Below are positions 1 to 11,623 of a stretch of DNA of 64,000 nucleotides, piece by piece (within the stretch, counting starts at the first letter, position 1; the number at the start of each line of letters is the position of its first letter). The notes beneath the pieces are model-generated. The model had not been told where the DNA came from. It was given only the letters and a program-made list of their open reading frames with translations, and made no database searches. Source of the stretch: Gnetum montanum. Its lineage: Eukaryota > Streptophyta > Gnetopsida > Gnetales > Gnetaceae. The DNA lies in contig MNCI01005835.1 in NCBI GenBank assembly GCA_015680685.1, positions 1,134,311 through 1,198,310 of the forward strand, given 5' to 3'. The position numbers and the translations under genes are program-made.

Positions 1-1090
1 TCCTAGGCATCAAGGGAAGGGAAAAGAGGCTAATTCATAATAACTGAAACATGAATTCTAGATTTTTGGGTGTATGGATGAAGTTAAGAATAACAGGAAT
101 GAAAAACCCATAGCTAACAACAAGAACTTCATGAATGCGATGGAACAAGTCAAATAGTTGCGAAAGCAAAAGAATAAAACTCTTAGCCTATATGACCTTG
201 TAATAACTTTTGCTACACATTGCAATTTACTAGTCAAGATGTTGACCTCCATTCTTGTTAGTGAGGACATCGTCGCTAGTGAAGAATCCATCCATGTAGT
301 GATGGTGCCACCGTCACCAAGGGAAGAAATAAAATCAATAATACTAGTGTTTTGTGATAGTGAAATCAAAGCCAATCCCTAAGATAGCAAGGTAACAAAG
401 GATCCCATCTTTATAACTATAAGGGTAGGAAAATATAAAGTGAATAGAGTACATGTTGACGATGGAGCGACAATGAACTTGAAACCCTATAACATCGTTG
501 AGCATTTGGGCCTAATAGAGCATATGTAACACTTTGAATTTAGCTCTTAAATTCTTCAGTAGATCATGGGCTATTGTTAAAGGCTCTATCTCTTTGGACT
601 TTGTGGCAAGGGAGAAATTCCTCATAATGGCCAACTTCTTAGTGGTGGAGGAAATACTAGGATTCAACCTCATCATGGGGAGGCCTTGGCTAGCTCAATT
701 ATGAGCTATGTCCTTACCAATCCACCATGAAATTCACTTGCCTTACAAGGAAGGTAAAATAATCATTCATGGTAACAACATAGTTCCCCTCATAGTCAAA
801 AACATTGACATAGAATAGGGGTTCGAAATGGAGTTTTAGGAAGAAACTTCTACTATTGATCACAAAGTCAAAAAGCTTGATGGAGCAAAAGAGGCAAAAA
901 CCAACGATGATGGACCCATGAATACACTATGGGAGAATCTCCCCTTCAATATTATTAGTGAAGGAGATGGGGAATACAATGTTGTGCAAAATATATCATA
1001 TATGTTTCCTAATCTCTTAAAGATTAGGAAACATTTGCATGATCAATGTGTACCCTTGATTCACTTACCATATGCACTTATGACCATGTA
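1..1090 (+). pseudogene. A0 gag-protease C-terminal remnant (Ty3/gypsy)
   Basis: This is the end of a gag-protease polyprotein from a gypsy element whose 5' part lies outside the window. The retropepsin active-site region is readable at about 455-530: V-D-D-G-A-T, then a hydrophobic stretch ending H-L-G-L. The typical exit motif G-R-P-W-L-A follows at about 680. The same blocks occur in the same order in A1, A2 and A3, which is how the frame was recognised. The frame is broken by several stops and small indels, so no product is expected. The protein ends near 1089 without any reverse transcriptase, as in the sister copies. The family role (cutting Gag and Gag-Pol in the virus-like particle) is known; the activity of this copy is not plausible. 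Confidence 0.75.
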
Positions 1091-1334
1091 GCCATCTTTA
1101 CTTATAGCCTTTCAGCCTAGTTTACACATTACTTGTATGCATTATTTTGTTTTACTTTATGTTAAATTTTAATTTACATGTAGTCTAAAGTGTACCCTTG
1201 TTTGCATTTTTACTTTTAAGGCCTTTTTCTTTTTTAGAATATTAAATACAAAAATTTCCTAAAAACTTCAAAACTAGAAAAATCCATAAAAGGATTTAAA
1301 ACACAAAATCAATAAAAAATGTTCTTCTTTGCAA

Positions 1335-1510
1335 GTACTATAGCTTAACATGGCCTAAAATTGGCGAAAACACATAACCCACTATGGTCTTAAGCTAGCA
1401 AAAAACACATGGCCTACCTTGGCCTAAAATTGGAAAATCCCATGGCCTACCATGGCCTAAAACAAGCAAATCTTATGGTCCACCATGGTCTAAAATTTAC
1501 AAATCATCCT
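1335..1510 (+). repeat. Degenerate GGCCTTAAACTAGC-type tandem repeat, A0 copy
   Basis: Several diverged units built on CATGGCCTACCATGGCC and CTTAAACTAGC or CTAAAAT follow the gag-protease stop. The same repeat lies in the same place in A1, A2 and A3, and as a short piece in E. It behaves as a fixed part of the element between ORFs and not as an independent satellite. Confidence 0.7.
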
Positions 1511-1860
1511 AACTTGTTTACTATTTAGTCTACAACCTTGTTGCCTAGTCAATTTTACCATTTTATTTACATCATAATCATGTGGGGTAGCCAACATAGC
1601 CTTATACCATAATCGCAACATGAAATTGTGTAACATAAATAAAACTATAATGCTAAAATGATATAATTAAAATAAAAATTTAAAAATAATAATTAAAATT
1701 TATAAAATATGATAACCATGATCACATGATGTGGCAAAAGTTTAAACAATATAGCATGAAACAATAAAACCATCCATCAACTGAATCACTTGCTAACATT
1801 AGCCATAACAACATTAAGGTCAAATATGATTAACAAGATAACTAAAATAAACCAGTAATT
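1511..1860. other. AT-rich spacer of A0, no gene seen
   Basis: This very AT-rich stretch lies between the repeat spacer and the antisense ORF. It corresponds in position to 32600-32790 of A2. No ORF or structured repeat is recognisable. Confidence 0.5.
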
Positions 1861-4216
1861 GGTGGTGCTAGGAGGCATCTAGAGGAGGTTGAGGGTCATT
1901 TCCACCCTCACCATTGGAGCCTATATCATAATAACATAAGATTAATTAGTAATCAACGAGCTATAAAACCAAGCTAATAACTTAAATAACATAACACATG
2001 ATAAAATTATATAACAAAAAAACCTAAGGGGACTCTAGCATGATATACTTTAGGGCAGACTATGAAGGTCAACCTCTAAATGATGGAGAATTTGATCTTC
2101 TATCATGTGAGCCTAGTCAACATCCCTAATATTAACACCCATGAGGATGTTACTCTCATTAATCTTTGTCGACATAGGTGGCTCTCATGACACAGTAGCA
2201 ATAGATACCTTACTCAAGGAAATAGAAATCTAAGGGATAGGGAATTTAGCCATAGTGAGAGTATCTCCAAATAGTTTGAAGGAACTTTTAGCTTGAATCC
2301 CCTTTATGAACAACTTGAACTTACATCATTTGGTACTCTCCTCTTTTAACCACTTAACATAAGACTCACATTTGGCCTTATACTTCTTTTTGTGATATTT
2401 CTGTGTCCAGCCCCACTTGAGGACCTAGGCATAATAATCTTTCCACTCTTTATCCTTGTAGATGAACAAGTCCATCTATAACCACTGCTTCGCCATCTTT
2501 CTGGCAAGGGTAACCTTGTCAAGGATGACATTTTGGTAATGTGTTCACGCGATCTCCTTAGTTTGCAATGATTCTTTGGTAGCCACTTGGGCTTCCAAAA
2601 AAGCCTTGCAATCTTGTATATCATTGATCACTTGAGCCTACCTCTTATTTTCTTCCTTCAAGGCCACAACTTTTTTCCATAGGTATTCATTAGACCATTG
2701 GAATTTCCATGAGGTTTTGGCTCATGAAATTGCAATATCAGTTGCAGTTTCATATAACCTTTTTAGAACATTTTCCACTTTAGGGGGAAGAGTAGGCAAG
2801 GAATCTATCTCCAGGGCATGTTGGAGTTCCACTCAATCTTAGGCACTACAAGCAATGTAACCATGAAATAGACACATCAACATAATATACAACAAGAATG
2901 CCTATGACAAAAACATGTGACTAATATACTGGTAAAAGCCAATATAAAATAATTAAAGGGAAAATGAAATGAAGTTCTTACAAACTTTGGAAGTGACCTA
3001 TTGTAATCGATCAATTATGTCCTTGGCTATCCCACCCATGAACTCCACCATGTTAGGAACCTCTACCCATGGTTTCATGCAAAACAAGAAGTAGAGGCAT
3101 CTACTTGGGGCTCAATAGCTATAGTAGGCATAACAATTGACCAATGGTTAGAATGAGACTTAAACATAAAATAATAAAACATAACAAAGCATACAAACAT
3201 GTGTTCATACTTCAAACCTCATTTGGGGTGATGATAGGAGGTTCACTTGGCAATGGTTTGCTAAATAGGGCATCTAGATCATCTAGTGCAATGTTGGCCA
3301 ACCCCTCATCCCTATGCTATTGTAGAAATGCCTCTTCTAGGCACTTCTACTCTACCTTTATTTCTATGGCTTGGGTTGTAATTCTTGTTGCATATCTACA
3401 AGAATAATAAATAGAAAAAATTAGAACAACTTAACATATTTCATGTAAAAAAAACAACATGGCCTTAAGACTTAAAACAAAAAATAACCAAAGAATAAAA
3501 AAATTTAAAAACATACCTATAATTGCCTAATGTGTTCAGCCAAGCTTAAGTTTAAACGTTCTCTTGGAAGGTTGCTTGATGGCTGGTGTTTCTTCCTCAA
3601 CCATAAGCCACTTTAACTTTGCTCTAGCTACTTTGTTAGCTTTAGTATGTAATTTCTTGACCCTCTTAGCATTTTCCTACTTAATGTGAGGCTCATTTCC
3701 TATGTTGTTAGGGAAAGCACAATGCCTATCACTAAGTCTATTAGTGGTGATAGACATCAATTCCCCAACATCCTCTTGTGGGTTTTGGGCCTACATAGTT
3801 GGATAAATGTGCTTTATCTAAGGCTTAGAGAGGTGGGATGGGTCTTGACTCACCCATCATCCATCCTTCCTCACCACCAAAAACTCTCCAAATCTCCTCA
3901 AATATGCTACAAAGAATGAATAATGCATGTGGCATATTATGTTGAGATCCTCATGGAGTTTGAGGATTTCCTCCCATAACTCAGAGGCCAAGTGAGTAGC
4001 CCAGTTAAATCAAGCACCTTTATTAAGGATCTTCATCATGGTCCATGCATGGGCAATGTCGGTAATCTTCTTCTATGATAGAAACTTTGGAAAGGAATGG
4101 GATCTAAATAAGGGATATGATTCCCTTACTTTTGGTACTTGGAAATCCTCTAGGGCCAACCCCAAATGATCATGACAAGCATTCCACCATGACTCCACCT
4201 CCTCTTGATGGCTCAT
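1861..4216 (-). pseudogene. Antisense ORF of A0, interrupted by element G
   Basis: This minus-strand coding remnant has stretches that align with those at 25545-26628, 32790-36400 and 45010-46496. A block meaning roughly 'EVPNMVEFMGGIAKD' (about 3000-3060) recurs in the copies near 33930 and 45080. Another block near 4030-4200 matches 46080-46270. The frame is interrupted by many stops. The N-terminal part is missing because G is inserted at 4217. The function is unknown. Extra ORFs, including antisense ones, are known downstream of pol in some plant Tat-type gypsy elements, and this may be one. No catalytic motif was recognised. Confidence 0.55.
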
Positions 4217-5299
4217 TGTGGATCATTAAACTTAGAAGGTGGAGGGGGGATGAATAAGTTTCCCAAATTGAACCTTTATAAAATAAAGAACACACATGAA
4301 TTTATGTGGTTTCCCAACTTGGGTACTCCACACTCGGAGGGTAGATAACAAGCACACCTACAAACTTTGTTGCTCTCAAAATATGGTTGAAGGGATCACA
4401 CCTTGTATAGTCATCAAGCTCTACTTTGGAGTGTTGTACTACAACACCAATCAATTAACCCCATAAGGTTCCATTAGGCTTAGAAATGTGGTTTCAAGGC
4501 TTTCACAACCTTTACAATCTTGAGCTCCACATCGGAGTGTTGTACTATAGCACCAACAACTCAATCCCATAGGATCCCAACAAGCTCAAGGAATTCAACC
4601 CCATAGGGCAACAAGAATATGAATTACAAGGAATGATTGCAACTCAATTTAGTAATCCTTGTATAGTTAGGTACAACACACTTTACAAAGCCAAGATGAT
4701 AAGACAATGAAGAGAAACAAATAATTCAATGATTACAAATGATTGTACAATGATTACAATAAAGCTTGCACTTTTTCCAAGGCACATCAACTCTTCTTAT
4801 AGCTACTGTGTTGCTAAATCTTTCTCAAAACTCATGCATCGACTAGCAAATGATCACTAATGATCATGGGAGACATTTTTCTTATGCCTAAGATGTCTCT
4901 CTAAATTTGCCTTTAAATTTGGGAAGATGTCTTTGTTTCTTGAAAGACGTATTTTTGAAGTCTCCATCTTGGAAGACATCTTTCTATATATGGTTTGAAT
5001 TTTGTAAAGACATCTTTGCCTCATGAAAGATGTCTTTGGCTAGGGAAATATGTCTTGCTATTTTTGAAGATGTCTTTCTAAATTTTCTTTGAGTTCATTC
5101 CAAATCTACCAAGATGTCTACTACTTCCTAGAGACATCTTTCTTCATCTTTCTCTGTACAATGAATCCTTCATTTCTTGTTCATAGCCTTCCCCAATCTA
5201 AGTTCTTATCCTGCAAGCACAAAAATCACACAGATAAGCAAACAAACTTGTTTTTCATTTTTCTTAATGTTTTGACATACTAGAACCATTGGGTCCACA
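4217..5299 (-). repeat. 3' LTR of G (about 1083 bp)
   Basis: The plus strand starts TGTGGATC and ends GGGTCCACA, giving short terminal inverted repeats TGTGGA/TCCACA. The first about 330 bp align with 9661-9993. A polypurine tract (minus strand) abuts the high end. Confidence 0.85.
4860..5150. repeat. AAGATGTCTTT palindromic repeat array inside the G LTR
   Basis: About a dozen copies of AAGATGTCTTT or its complement AAAGACATCTT occur at irregular 20-40 bp spacing. The same motif is clustered again inside the element at 7440-7640. Confidence 0.7.
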
Positions 5300-5316
5300 A
5301 TCTCCCCCTTTTTGGT
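5300..5316 (-). other. Polypurine tract of G
   Basis: On the minus strand this reads AAAAAGGGGGAGAT, immediately upstream of the LTR start TGTGGACCC. This is the usual primer for plus-strand synthesis in LTR elements and it fixes the LTR boundary. Confidence 0.8.
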
Positions 5317-5750
5317 AATGTCCAAACTTAAGAAAATATGGGTTAGTTTTGGATAATACTTTCCCCCCTTTTTAAACATAACCAAAAAGGTAAAACCTGT
5401 AGATATATATTAATTTATATACACAATTATCATAAAATATATTCTAAGAAAATCATAAAGACATATAAAGTCCTATGGTAGCCAATGATTAGGATAAGCA
5501 TGGAGGATCAACAGGACATGAGTTAAGTCAAAGAGGTAGAATAAAAATAAATAGATCACATAGAGATAACTAGAAAATGCACCATATAGCCATAACCATC
5601 CACAAAATGTTTACATCAAATTGTTCATAAGAATATCAAAGTACAACTATCCAAAGATTAATCACATATGTGCAAAGTCCCAAAATCACATACGTGAGAG
5701 CCATAAAATGTCTCATCCTTTTTGATTACCAAAAGGAGAGAATAAAAAAC
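5317..5750. other. Non-coding 3' region of G
   Basis: AT-rich sequence between the polypurine tract and the plant-transposon-like ORF. No gene or repeat was recognised. Confidence 0.4.
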
Positions 5751-7440
5751 CTACCAAGGTCTCAATCACTAACCTTAGTAGCATCCTTAGATTTGGAATC
5801 CATTGCTACTTGAGATGGATGATAAGTCTCCTCCTCATCATCATCACTATTAGTGTTGGGATGGTTGAATTTCTGAGTGTTCTCATCTAAGGACTCAACT
5901 CGCTACACTGAAGCCCACCTAGGATGAAGTTCACTTGAAACTAAGAGGAGGTTGGTGGAGCTAGCAATTGTTGAATAGGAACCCATTGGGACATGGTTCC
6001 AAAGATGCTCACCATATCTTGTTGCTAAAAAGAGCTAGGAGCATCAACATGAGATGGAGTAGTAGAAGTAGGAGGAATTGGAATATGATCCTTCGACCAC
6101 CAAATAGAAGAATGATGCTCTCCCTAAACATCAACTAGGGGGTACCTCTAGCTTAGAATCTAATTTTATCCCTAAGTCATATGTGCATGAGCAACTTGCT
6201 ACTAAAGAATGGTGTGGAGGAACAAGAGAATCCTCCTAGTTGTCAAAGATGCAAGGAGTAGTGAGCTCCTCAAATACGTGTGCATTAGAGGGAGGAGGAA
6301 TCCTAGCCTCATCTAGATGCTTATGCAAGTAATAGAGGTTCCTCCCAAGCTTTCCAATGACATGGGCGATGGGCATAAATAGCTTCTTCAAAGAATAGCT
6401 AATCTGAGCATTAGAGATTTTGATCTTCTTAACTATGAAGAGGCTTCCTTATTTTGCTTTAGAGGTTTGGTGCTAGGTCCTGTTGCTATTGTGTGAGAAG
6501 AATTCATCTTCTCTGCATACTCATTGAGACTTTGCTAACCTTTGAACAAAGACAACTTTGGAATAGGTACACCCTTCTAATGGATCAACATGTTGATGAG
6601 GTAAGGATGCCCAAGGATTCTCTCCATGGCATAGAGGCACAAAATGTCTTAGTAAAGAGTGTGCCCTAGATCTAACGGTAACCCTATAAGCAAAAAATAT
6701 AGTACATAGCCCTAGGTTGGCAGTAGATAATTATAACTTCCTTCCTTCACCATTGCATTATAAAAAAAAATAAGTGACAAGGTGGAGGCATCTGGAGTCA
6801 TCTTGCGTTGCTCAATGTGACCCAGATCAAAAGACATATCTCTTCCAAACAATACATCATAGAATTCATCATGAGCTATGGGCATAATACCATTCATGTA
6901 AATGTCATGCATAGACTCTATATTAACCCAGAAGACATCAGGATTGGAAATAATAACAATTTGAGGAAATACTTCAACAATAATCCCACCAATAGTGGAT
7001 GTAAAATCCTCCACAATAGCATTAGAAATAATAGTGTTATAGTAGAATTCTCAAATTAACAATTTAGATACAAGATAATTTATGGAAATGAATGTAGTCC
7101 AATTCAAAAGCTTAAAATAATCTAACATAGAATGTTGTTTATGTAGAGGAAAATTAAGAGAATGCTTAGAAATAATGGTGGTGGTTATTATAATCTCAAA
7201 CCTATGCTAAGCACCTATACTTCAAAAATGGGGCATGTATGGAGGTGGCACACTATTGGAAATTCCTCTTACATGTTTCTTGGATTGATTTCTAGATGTG
7301 CCAATCTTCTTATGTGCCATCTCTACCAAAATCACTGTGAATGGTGGAGCCCTAGTCATTTTTATGGGGTCTCTATGAAGGAATATGACAAAAATGGAGG
7401 TTTTGTCTTTTATAACCATAGGTATATGAGGCTCTAAATA
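5750..7440 (-). pseudogene. Plant-transposon-like ORF in G (PF20167-like, tentative)
   Basis: The longest open piece (6712-7014, 100 codons) contains F-D-L-G-H-I then M-T-P-D-A-S-T-L-S-L. It runs through a stop into a block around 6600-6710 with G-L-P-L-D-L-G-H-T and a following I-N-M-L-I-H. This pattern recalls the 'putative plant transposon protein' family (Pfam PF20167), which is often carried by plant LTR elements. That assignment is from memory and tentative. The C-terminal part (about 5750-6540) is low in complexity and rich in Ser, Pro and Asp. It occupies the place where pol should be. The function is unknown. Stops and frameshifts make this copy inactive. Confidence 0.45.
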
Positions 7441-7640
7441 AAAAATGAGATGTCTTTTTCGATAGAAAGATGTCTTTTTTGCATGTAAAAGATATAGTAA
7501 AAATCTTTCACTTATCAAAGATTTCTTTCCCATAATAAATGAAAATTTTACAGAGAGGTCTTTGTTTTGCCAAAGATGTCTTGGTAGAGACGTCTTTCAC
7601 TTTTGAAAGATGTCTTTCTTCAAAAGTCAAGATGAGGTTT
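7440..7640. repeat. Second cluster of GAAAGATGTCTTTC motifs in G
   Basis: About eight imperfect copies of the palindrome GAAAGATGTCTTTC lie between the plant-transposon-like ORF and gag. They match the motif of the LTR array at 4860-5150. Confidence 0.65.
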
Positions 7641-7689
7641 TGGAAGGCTGCCATTAGTTTATAGCCTCATTTAAACCTTGAAAATAGAA

Positions 7690-9640
7690 AGAAAAAATTA
7701 CCTTTACCTACCTATCATGCTTTCAAAAGATGATGATGTCTAGAGAGCTAAAGAATGTGTTTCCTCTTTTGAGGAATCTCCTTTCAACCAAACTTCCCCA
7801 ATGTTCAATGCATGATTTCCTCTTAAAAATTTGTTAGGAAAAGTGTTTGAATGCACTTGGTCCTATTTAATTTTCTATTCCCTTTTGATAACATTGGTCC
7901 TTTGGGTTGACTTCCAATCTTCTTTGTGATCCTACATAAAACCCTTTATTGATGCACTTTCATAAAACCAAGACGTCTTATGATATGTCCATGTAATCAT
8001 ATGATAAAAATTTAGATTGCACTTCCATTATTTATGACCAATCTTGTTACAATAATAACATCTAATTCTCCGATTGGAAAAATAACTAGAAGGACCAAAC
8101 CTTTGAGGAGTTTTATGTTAGATAGAAGCTTCCCTTGATGTATTGTCCTTGCTCCTTGATGGTTCCTTTAGATGAGATGAAGGTTCCTCTTCTTTGTGGC
8201 AGCATCCAAGTTCAATTTTGTCTTGTGGGCTTCTTCCTTGTCCAACAACCATATGAAGAGACTCTTTTCCTTTCATCAATCTTTCATTCACTAGCCTAAC
8301 ATTAGTAAGTTCTTATTTCATCTGCTTACATGATTTGGTTAGTGCTTCATTCTTAGCCTTAAGGTTTGAGAATTATTTGTTAAGATTAGAAATAGTTAAG
8401 TTTAATGAGGATATTTCCTTATCTTTAGACTTGACTCATTTATTTAAATTAGTGCAAAGATTTTGAAAATTTCAAAGTTCTTTACATAATAAATCAAACC
8501 TCTTATCATCATTTAGTTCATCATTTGATGAATCATCATCAGTGAGAGCCATGCAAATGAGCTGAGATTTTTTTTGCATTCACCTCCACTTCTTCTTCAC
8601 TTTTTTCCCCATCATCTCAACTTGTATAAAAGTTGTTGGTCTTCTTTTCTTTTTCAAGGAATTTGTTCTTGTATTGTATTCTACGACTACTAGGACATTT
8701 AGGGGCCACATGGCCTCTACCTCCACACATCCAACATTCTATAGAAGGAAAATATAAATTAGAGTTTAAAAAGTTTTTAACTCTTTCTTTACTTTTAGGC
8801 TGATTAAATCATTGCATATATGCTCCTTTGTTCTTACTAGAAATTAGTCATTGTAACTTTCTGGTGAGAAAGGAAATCTCATGTTCAATGCCCTCTTCAT
8901 GCTCATTAAGTTCCTTCTCCTTTGAAGCAATATTTAAGGTAATGGGCCTTTCTTGAATAGCTCCCTCACTTATGAGATTCATTTCATAAGCACTAAGAGC
9001 ACTTTGAAGCTCTTCAAGTTTTAAGGTTGAGAAGTCTCTGATTTCTTTCAATGTTGTGACCTTAGGCCTAAACTCTAGTTGTAGAGTTTTGATCATTTTA
9101 ATGATGATGTTGTTTTTGGGCAAGTCTTTCCATGTTTCTATAATGGCTACAACAAGATCGTTAGCTATAGAAAAATAATCCTTGATTTTCTCACATTTTC
9201 TCACCTTCTTGCATTTTGAGTTTATCATAATCACATTGTAGAACTAACAATTTTTATTGCTTAACAATAGAGGTTCCTTCATAAGTAGCTTCTAAATTTT
9301 GCCAAATTTCTTTGATCATTTTACATCATGCTACCCTATTGAATTTGGATTTATTTAATGCACAATATAAATAGTTTTTTGCTTTTGAATCAAACATGAA
9401 CGTATCCTTTTCCTCTTAAGACTAGTTTTTGCAAAGCTTGATGATGTTGGTGGTGCTGTCAATGGGTGGAATGTAGCCTTTTAAGATTGATTCCTAGACT
9501 TCAAACTCCATGGATTTAAAAAACCCTTGCATTTTGGCTTTCCAATAGGTGAAGCTGAATCCATCGAACATGGGTGGCTTTGTATAAGATGTCCCCTCCC
9601 CTCCATCATTCACTCTCAAAGTTGATGATGAAACAAAGAG
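7690..9640 (-). pseudogene. Copia-type gag of G with two CCHC knuckles and a coiled coil
   Basis: Reading from the primer site, a copia Gag N-terminus is visible near 9560 (P-P-M-F-D-G-F-S-F-T-Y-W-K). The UBN2-like core follows in the open piece 8848-9234 (128 codons; F-S-T-L-K-L-E-E-L-Q-S-A-L). A CCHC knuckle with perfect C-x2-C-x4-H-x4-C spacing lies at 8695-8736. A long heptad-like Leu/Lys/Glu/Asn stretch at about 8250-8560 looks like a coiled coil. A second CCHC knuckle is at 8019-8060, with a stop codon between its His and final Cys. Gag packages element RNA in the particle. The frame has several stops, so this copy is dead, but domain order and spacing are preserved. Confidence 0.8.
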
Positions 9641-9646
9641 TACCAA

Positions 9647-9658
9647 GCTCTGATACCA
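9647..9658 (-). other. Primer binding site of G (initiator tRNA-Met)
   Basis: The minus strand reads TGGTATCAGAGC, complementary to the 3' end of plant initiator tRNA-Met, two bases from the LTR end. It sets the orientation of G. Confidence 0.9.
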
Positions 9659-9660
9659 CT

Positions 9661-9993
9661 TGTGGATCATTGAACTTAGAAGAGGGGGGATGAATAAGTT
9701 TCCAAAATTAAACCTTTATAAAACAAACCACACACATAACTTTACTTGGTTTCCCAACTTGGGTACTCCACACTTGGAGGGTAGATCACAAGCATACCTT
9801 TAGACTTTGTTACTCTTAAAATGTAGTTGAATGGACCACATTCTATACAGTCATCAAGCCCCACTCTAGAGTGTTGTACCATAGCACCAATCACTCAACC
9901 TACAAGGTCCTGTCAGGCTTGAAAATATGGTTTTAAGGCTTCCATAACCTTTACAATCTTGTGCTTTGCACCAGAGTGTTGTACTATTACACC
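9661..9993 (-). repeat. Truncated 5' LTR of G
   Basis: 333 bp aligning with 4217-4560, starting TGTGGATCATTGAAC. Similarity stops at 9993, where the A1 LTR starts with TGAAACACC. The remaining about 750 bp were not found in the window. Confidence 0.8.
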
Positions 9994-10019
9994 TGAAACA
10001 CCATCAAATTTGGACTATG

Positions 10020-10520
10020 ACATCTTGATTGTAAATTTTTCCAAGTGTTGGGACTACGCTCTCCACTACCTTAGAGCATAGTCAGCCTCCAGTGGAGAGT
10101 GTAGTTAGCATAGGAGACCAATTTTTGCAAATGTTTCTAAGTGTTGATACTATGCTTGACCCTAGTCCAGAGCATAGTCATCCTCTTGTGGAGAGCATAG
10201 TTAATACGAAGGACAATTTTTCAATTTTTTCTAAGTATTAGCACAAAGCCAGTTGTAGCAAATTTCTCTAAGTGCTGGAACTACACTCTCCATTGCCTCA
10301 GAGCATAGTTAGCCTCTAGTGGAGAGTGTAGTCAACAAAAGGGTAGGTTTTTTACAAGTCTTAATAAGTCTCAGGACTACACTTGGTCCCAGTTAAGAGC
10401 ATAGTTAGCCTCTTGTGGGGAGCCTAGGCAGTGAAATGCCAAATTTCACAAATTTTTCTAAGTTTGGGACTATGCTCTCCCCCAGTCCAGAGCGTAGTCA
10501 AGTGTAGTTAGTAAGAATAG
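10020..10520. repeat. U3 tandem repeats with built-in hairpins (A1)
   Basis: Five or so diverged units of about 95-115 bp each begin near TTTCTAAGTGTTG. Units 1 and 4 contain inverted arms: 10053-10067 pairs with 10091-10105 (one mismatch), and 10280-10294 pairs with 10318-10332. Similar units occur in the U3 of both A3 LTRs. Confidence 0.65.
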
Positions 10521-10910
10521 CCTCCAATGGCCTCCAAGCATGGCAACAGTACTTGGCCTAGCTCCAACTCACCTTCAACAAGCATAGTTAGCAAAATGCT
10601 TCTTATTTGTACCCCTTTTGGCCCAAAGATTGTAACTATGCTCAACCCCATGTACGATAGTGGATAGCGTAGTCCTGGACCATAGTATCCAAAATTTCAT
10701 TTTTTAGGTACCTTGCAATTTTCTTGGCATACACATGTAGTTGGTAGCGTAGTCACAGTCTCATAGTCTCATAGAGTTTGATAGAGCACAACAAAGCACA
10801 ACACCATCAGCACCATCACTATACCACATGAATAGTGACTATGCTCAATGTAGTTCCAACCATTCCCTTTGCCATGTGGTAGTAACTTCAATTTCATACT
10901 AAACCTAACC

Positions 10911-10920
10911 CTATAAATAC
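10911..10920 (+). promoter_or_regulatory. TATA box of the A1 5' LTR
   Basis: CTATAAATAC lies about 920 bp into the LTR, with the equivalent motif in both A3 LTRs. It is the likely Pol II start region for element RNA. Confidence 0.6.
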
Positions 10921-11623
10921 TTGCACCCTCAACATTTTTAGGGTTGGAAAATTTGAGAGTCAGCTCATTTTTGGCATTGGAAAATCTAAAGAGTGTTTGG
11001 GAGAGAGAACCAAAGGCATATCAGTGAAGTTGTAGATCACCATATTCCACCATAGTCCACAAGAACATCGTAGCCCATGGTACACCATGGTAGCCAACCT
11101 AGTAGATGCATGCACCTTAGTGGAAGACTAGTCTTCATGGCTAGACATCCTTGAGACTATGACTACACTATCCACTACACCTATTATACACCATGTATCT
11201 TCTAACCCCTTCTGGTGTTAACTATGCTCAACCCCATTTGGGTTGGTGTTCTACTTCTCTCTCTCTCTATGCATTTTTAGTACCTTATTTGCATTTTTCG
11301 TTGCTTCATTGCATAGCTATGCCTAAAATCATGTTTGGGTGGTGGTCTTCGTATGTTAACATCATTAACATATTTTGCACTATTTTGACTATGCTTGATA
11401 TCATTAACATCATTGACATTGCTCAAAAACTTAGCACTATTTTGCATCAGCATCGTAGCTAACCATGCTACACCTTGATTGCATCTGTTAAGTCCTTGTT
11501 TGATTGACAAGATCATTTAGGGCACCTCATCTTCACCTCTAGCACACCCTCACATAGACTCGAGGTTAGGCTATCCACTCATGGACCTTGGTGTTCTAGT
11601 CATTGAAGTTTTAGGTTGTTATA

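Larger units (their letters stand above)
4217..9993 (-). mobile_element. Element G: copia-like LTR element without pol
   Basis: The structure, read on the minus strand, is: truncated 5' LTR (9661-9993), initiator-Met tRNA primer site (9647-9658), copia-type gag with two zinc knuckles, a plant-transposon-like ORF, polypurine tract (5300-5316) and complete 3' LTR (4217-5299). No protease, integrase, RT or RNase H motif appears between gag and the 3' LTR, so it was probably mobilised by an autonomous partner. The 5' LTR is cut at 9993, where the A1 LTR begins. The left flank is the A0 antisense ORF, so G inserted there. The target duplication cannot be checked because the other end is lost. Confidence 0.8.
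9994..11623 (+). repeat. 5' LTR of A1 (about 1630 bp)
   Basis: It starts TGAAACACCA, like the A3 LTRs read on their own strand. It ends GTTATA, aligning with the A3 LTR end (consensus near TTACA). It contains a U3 array of hairpin-bearing repeats (10020-10520) and a TATA box at 10911. The exact 3' boundary rests on alignment with A3 and may be off by a few bases. Confidence 0.75.
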
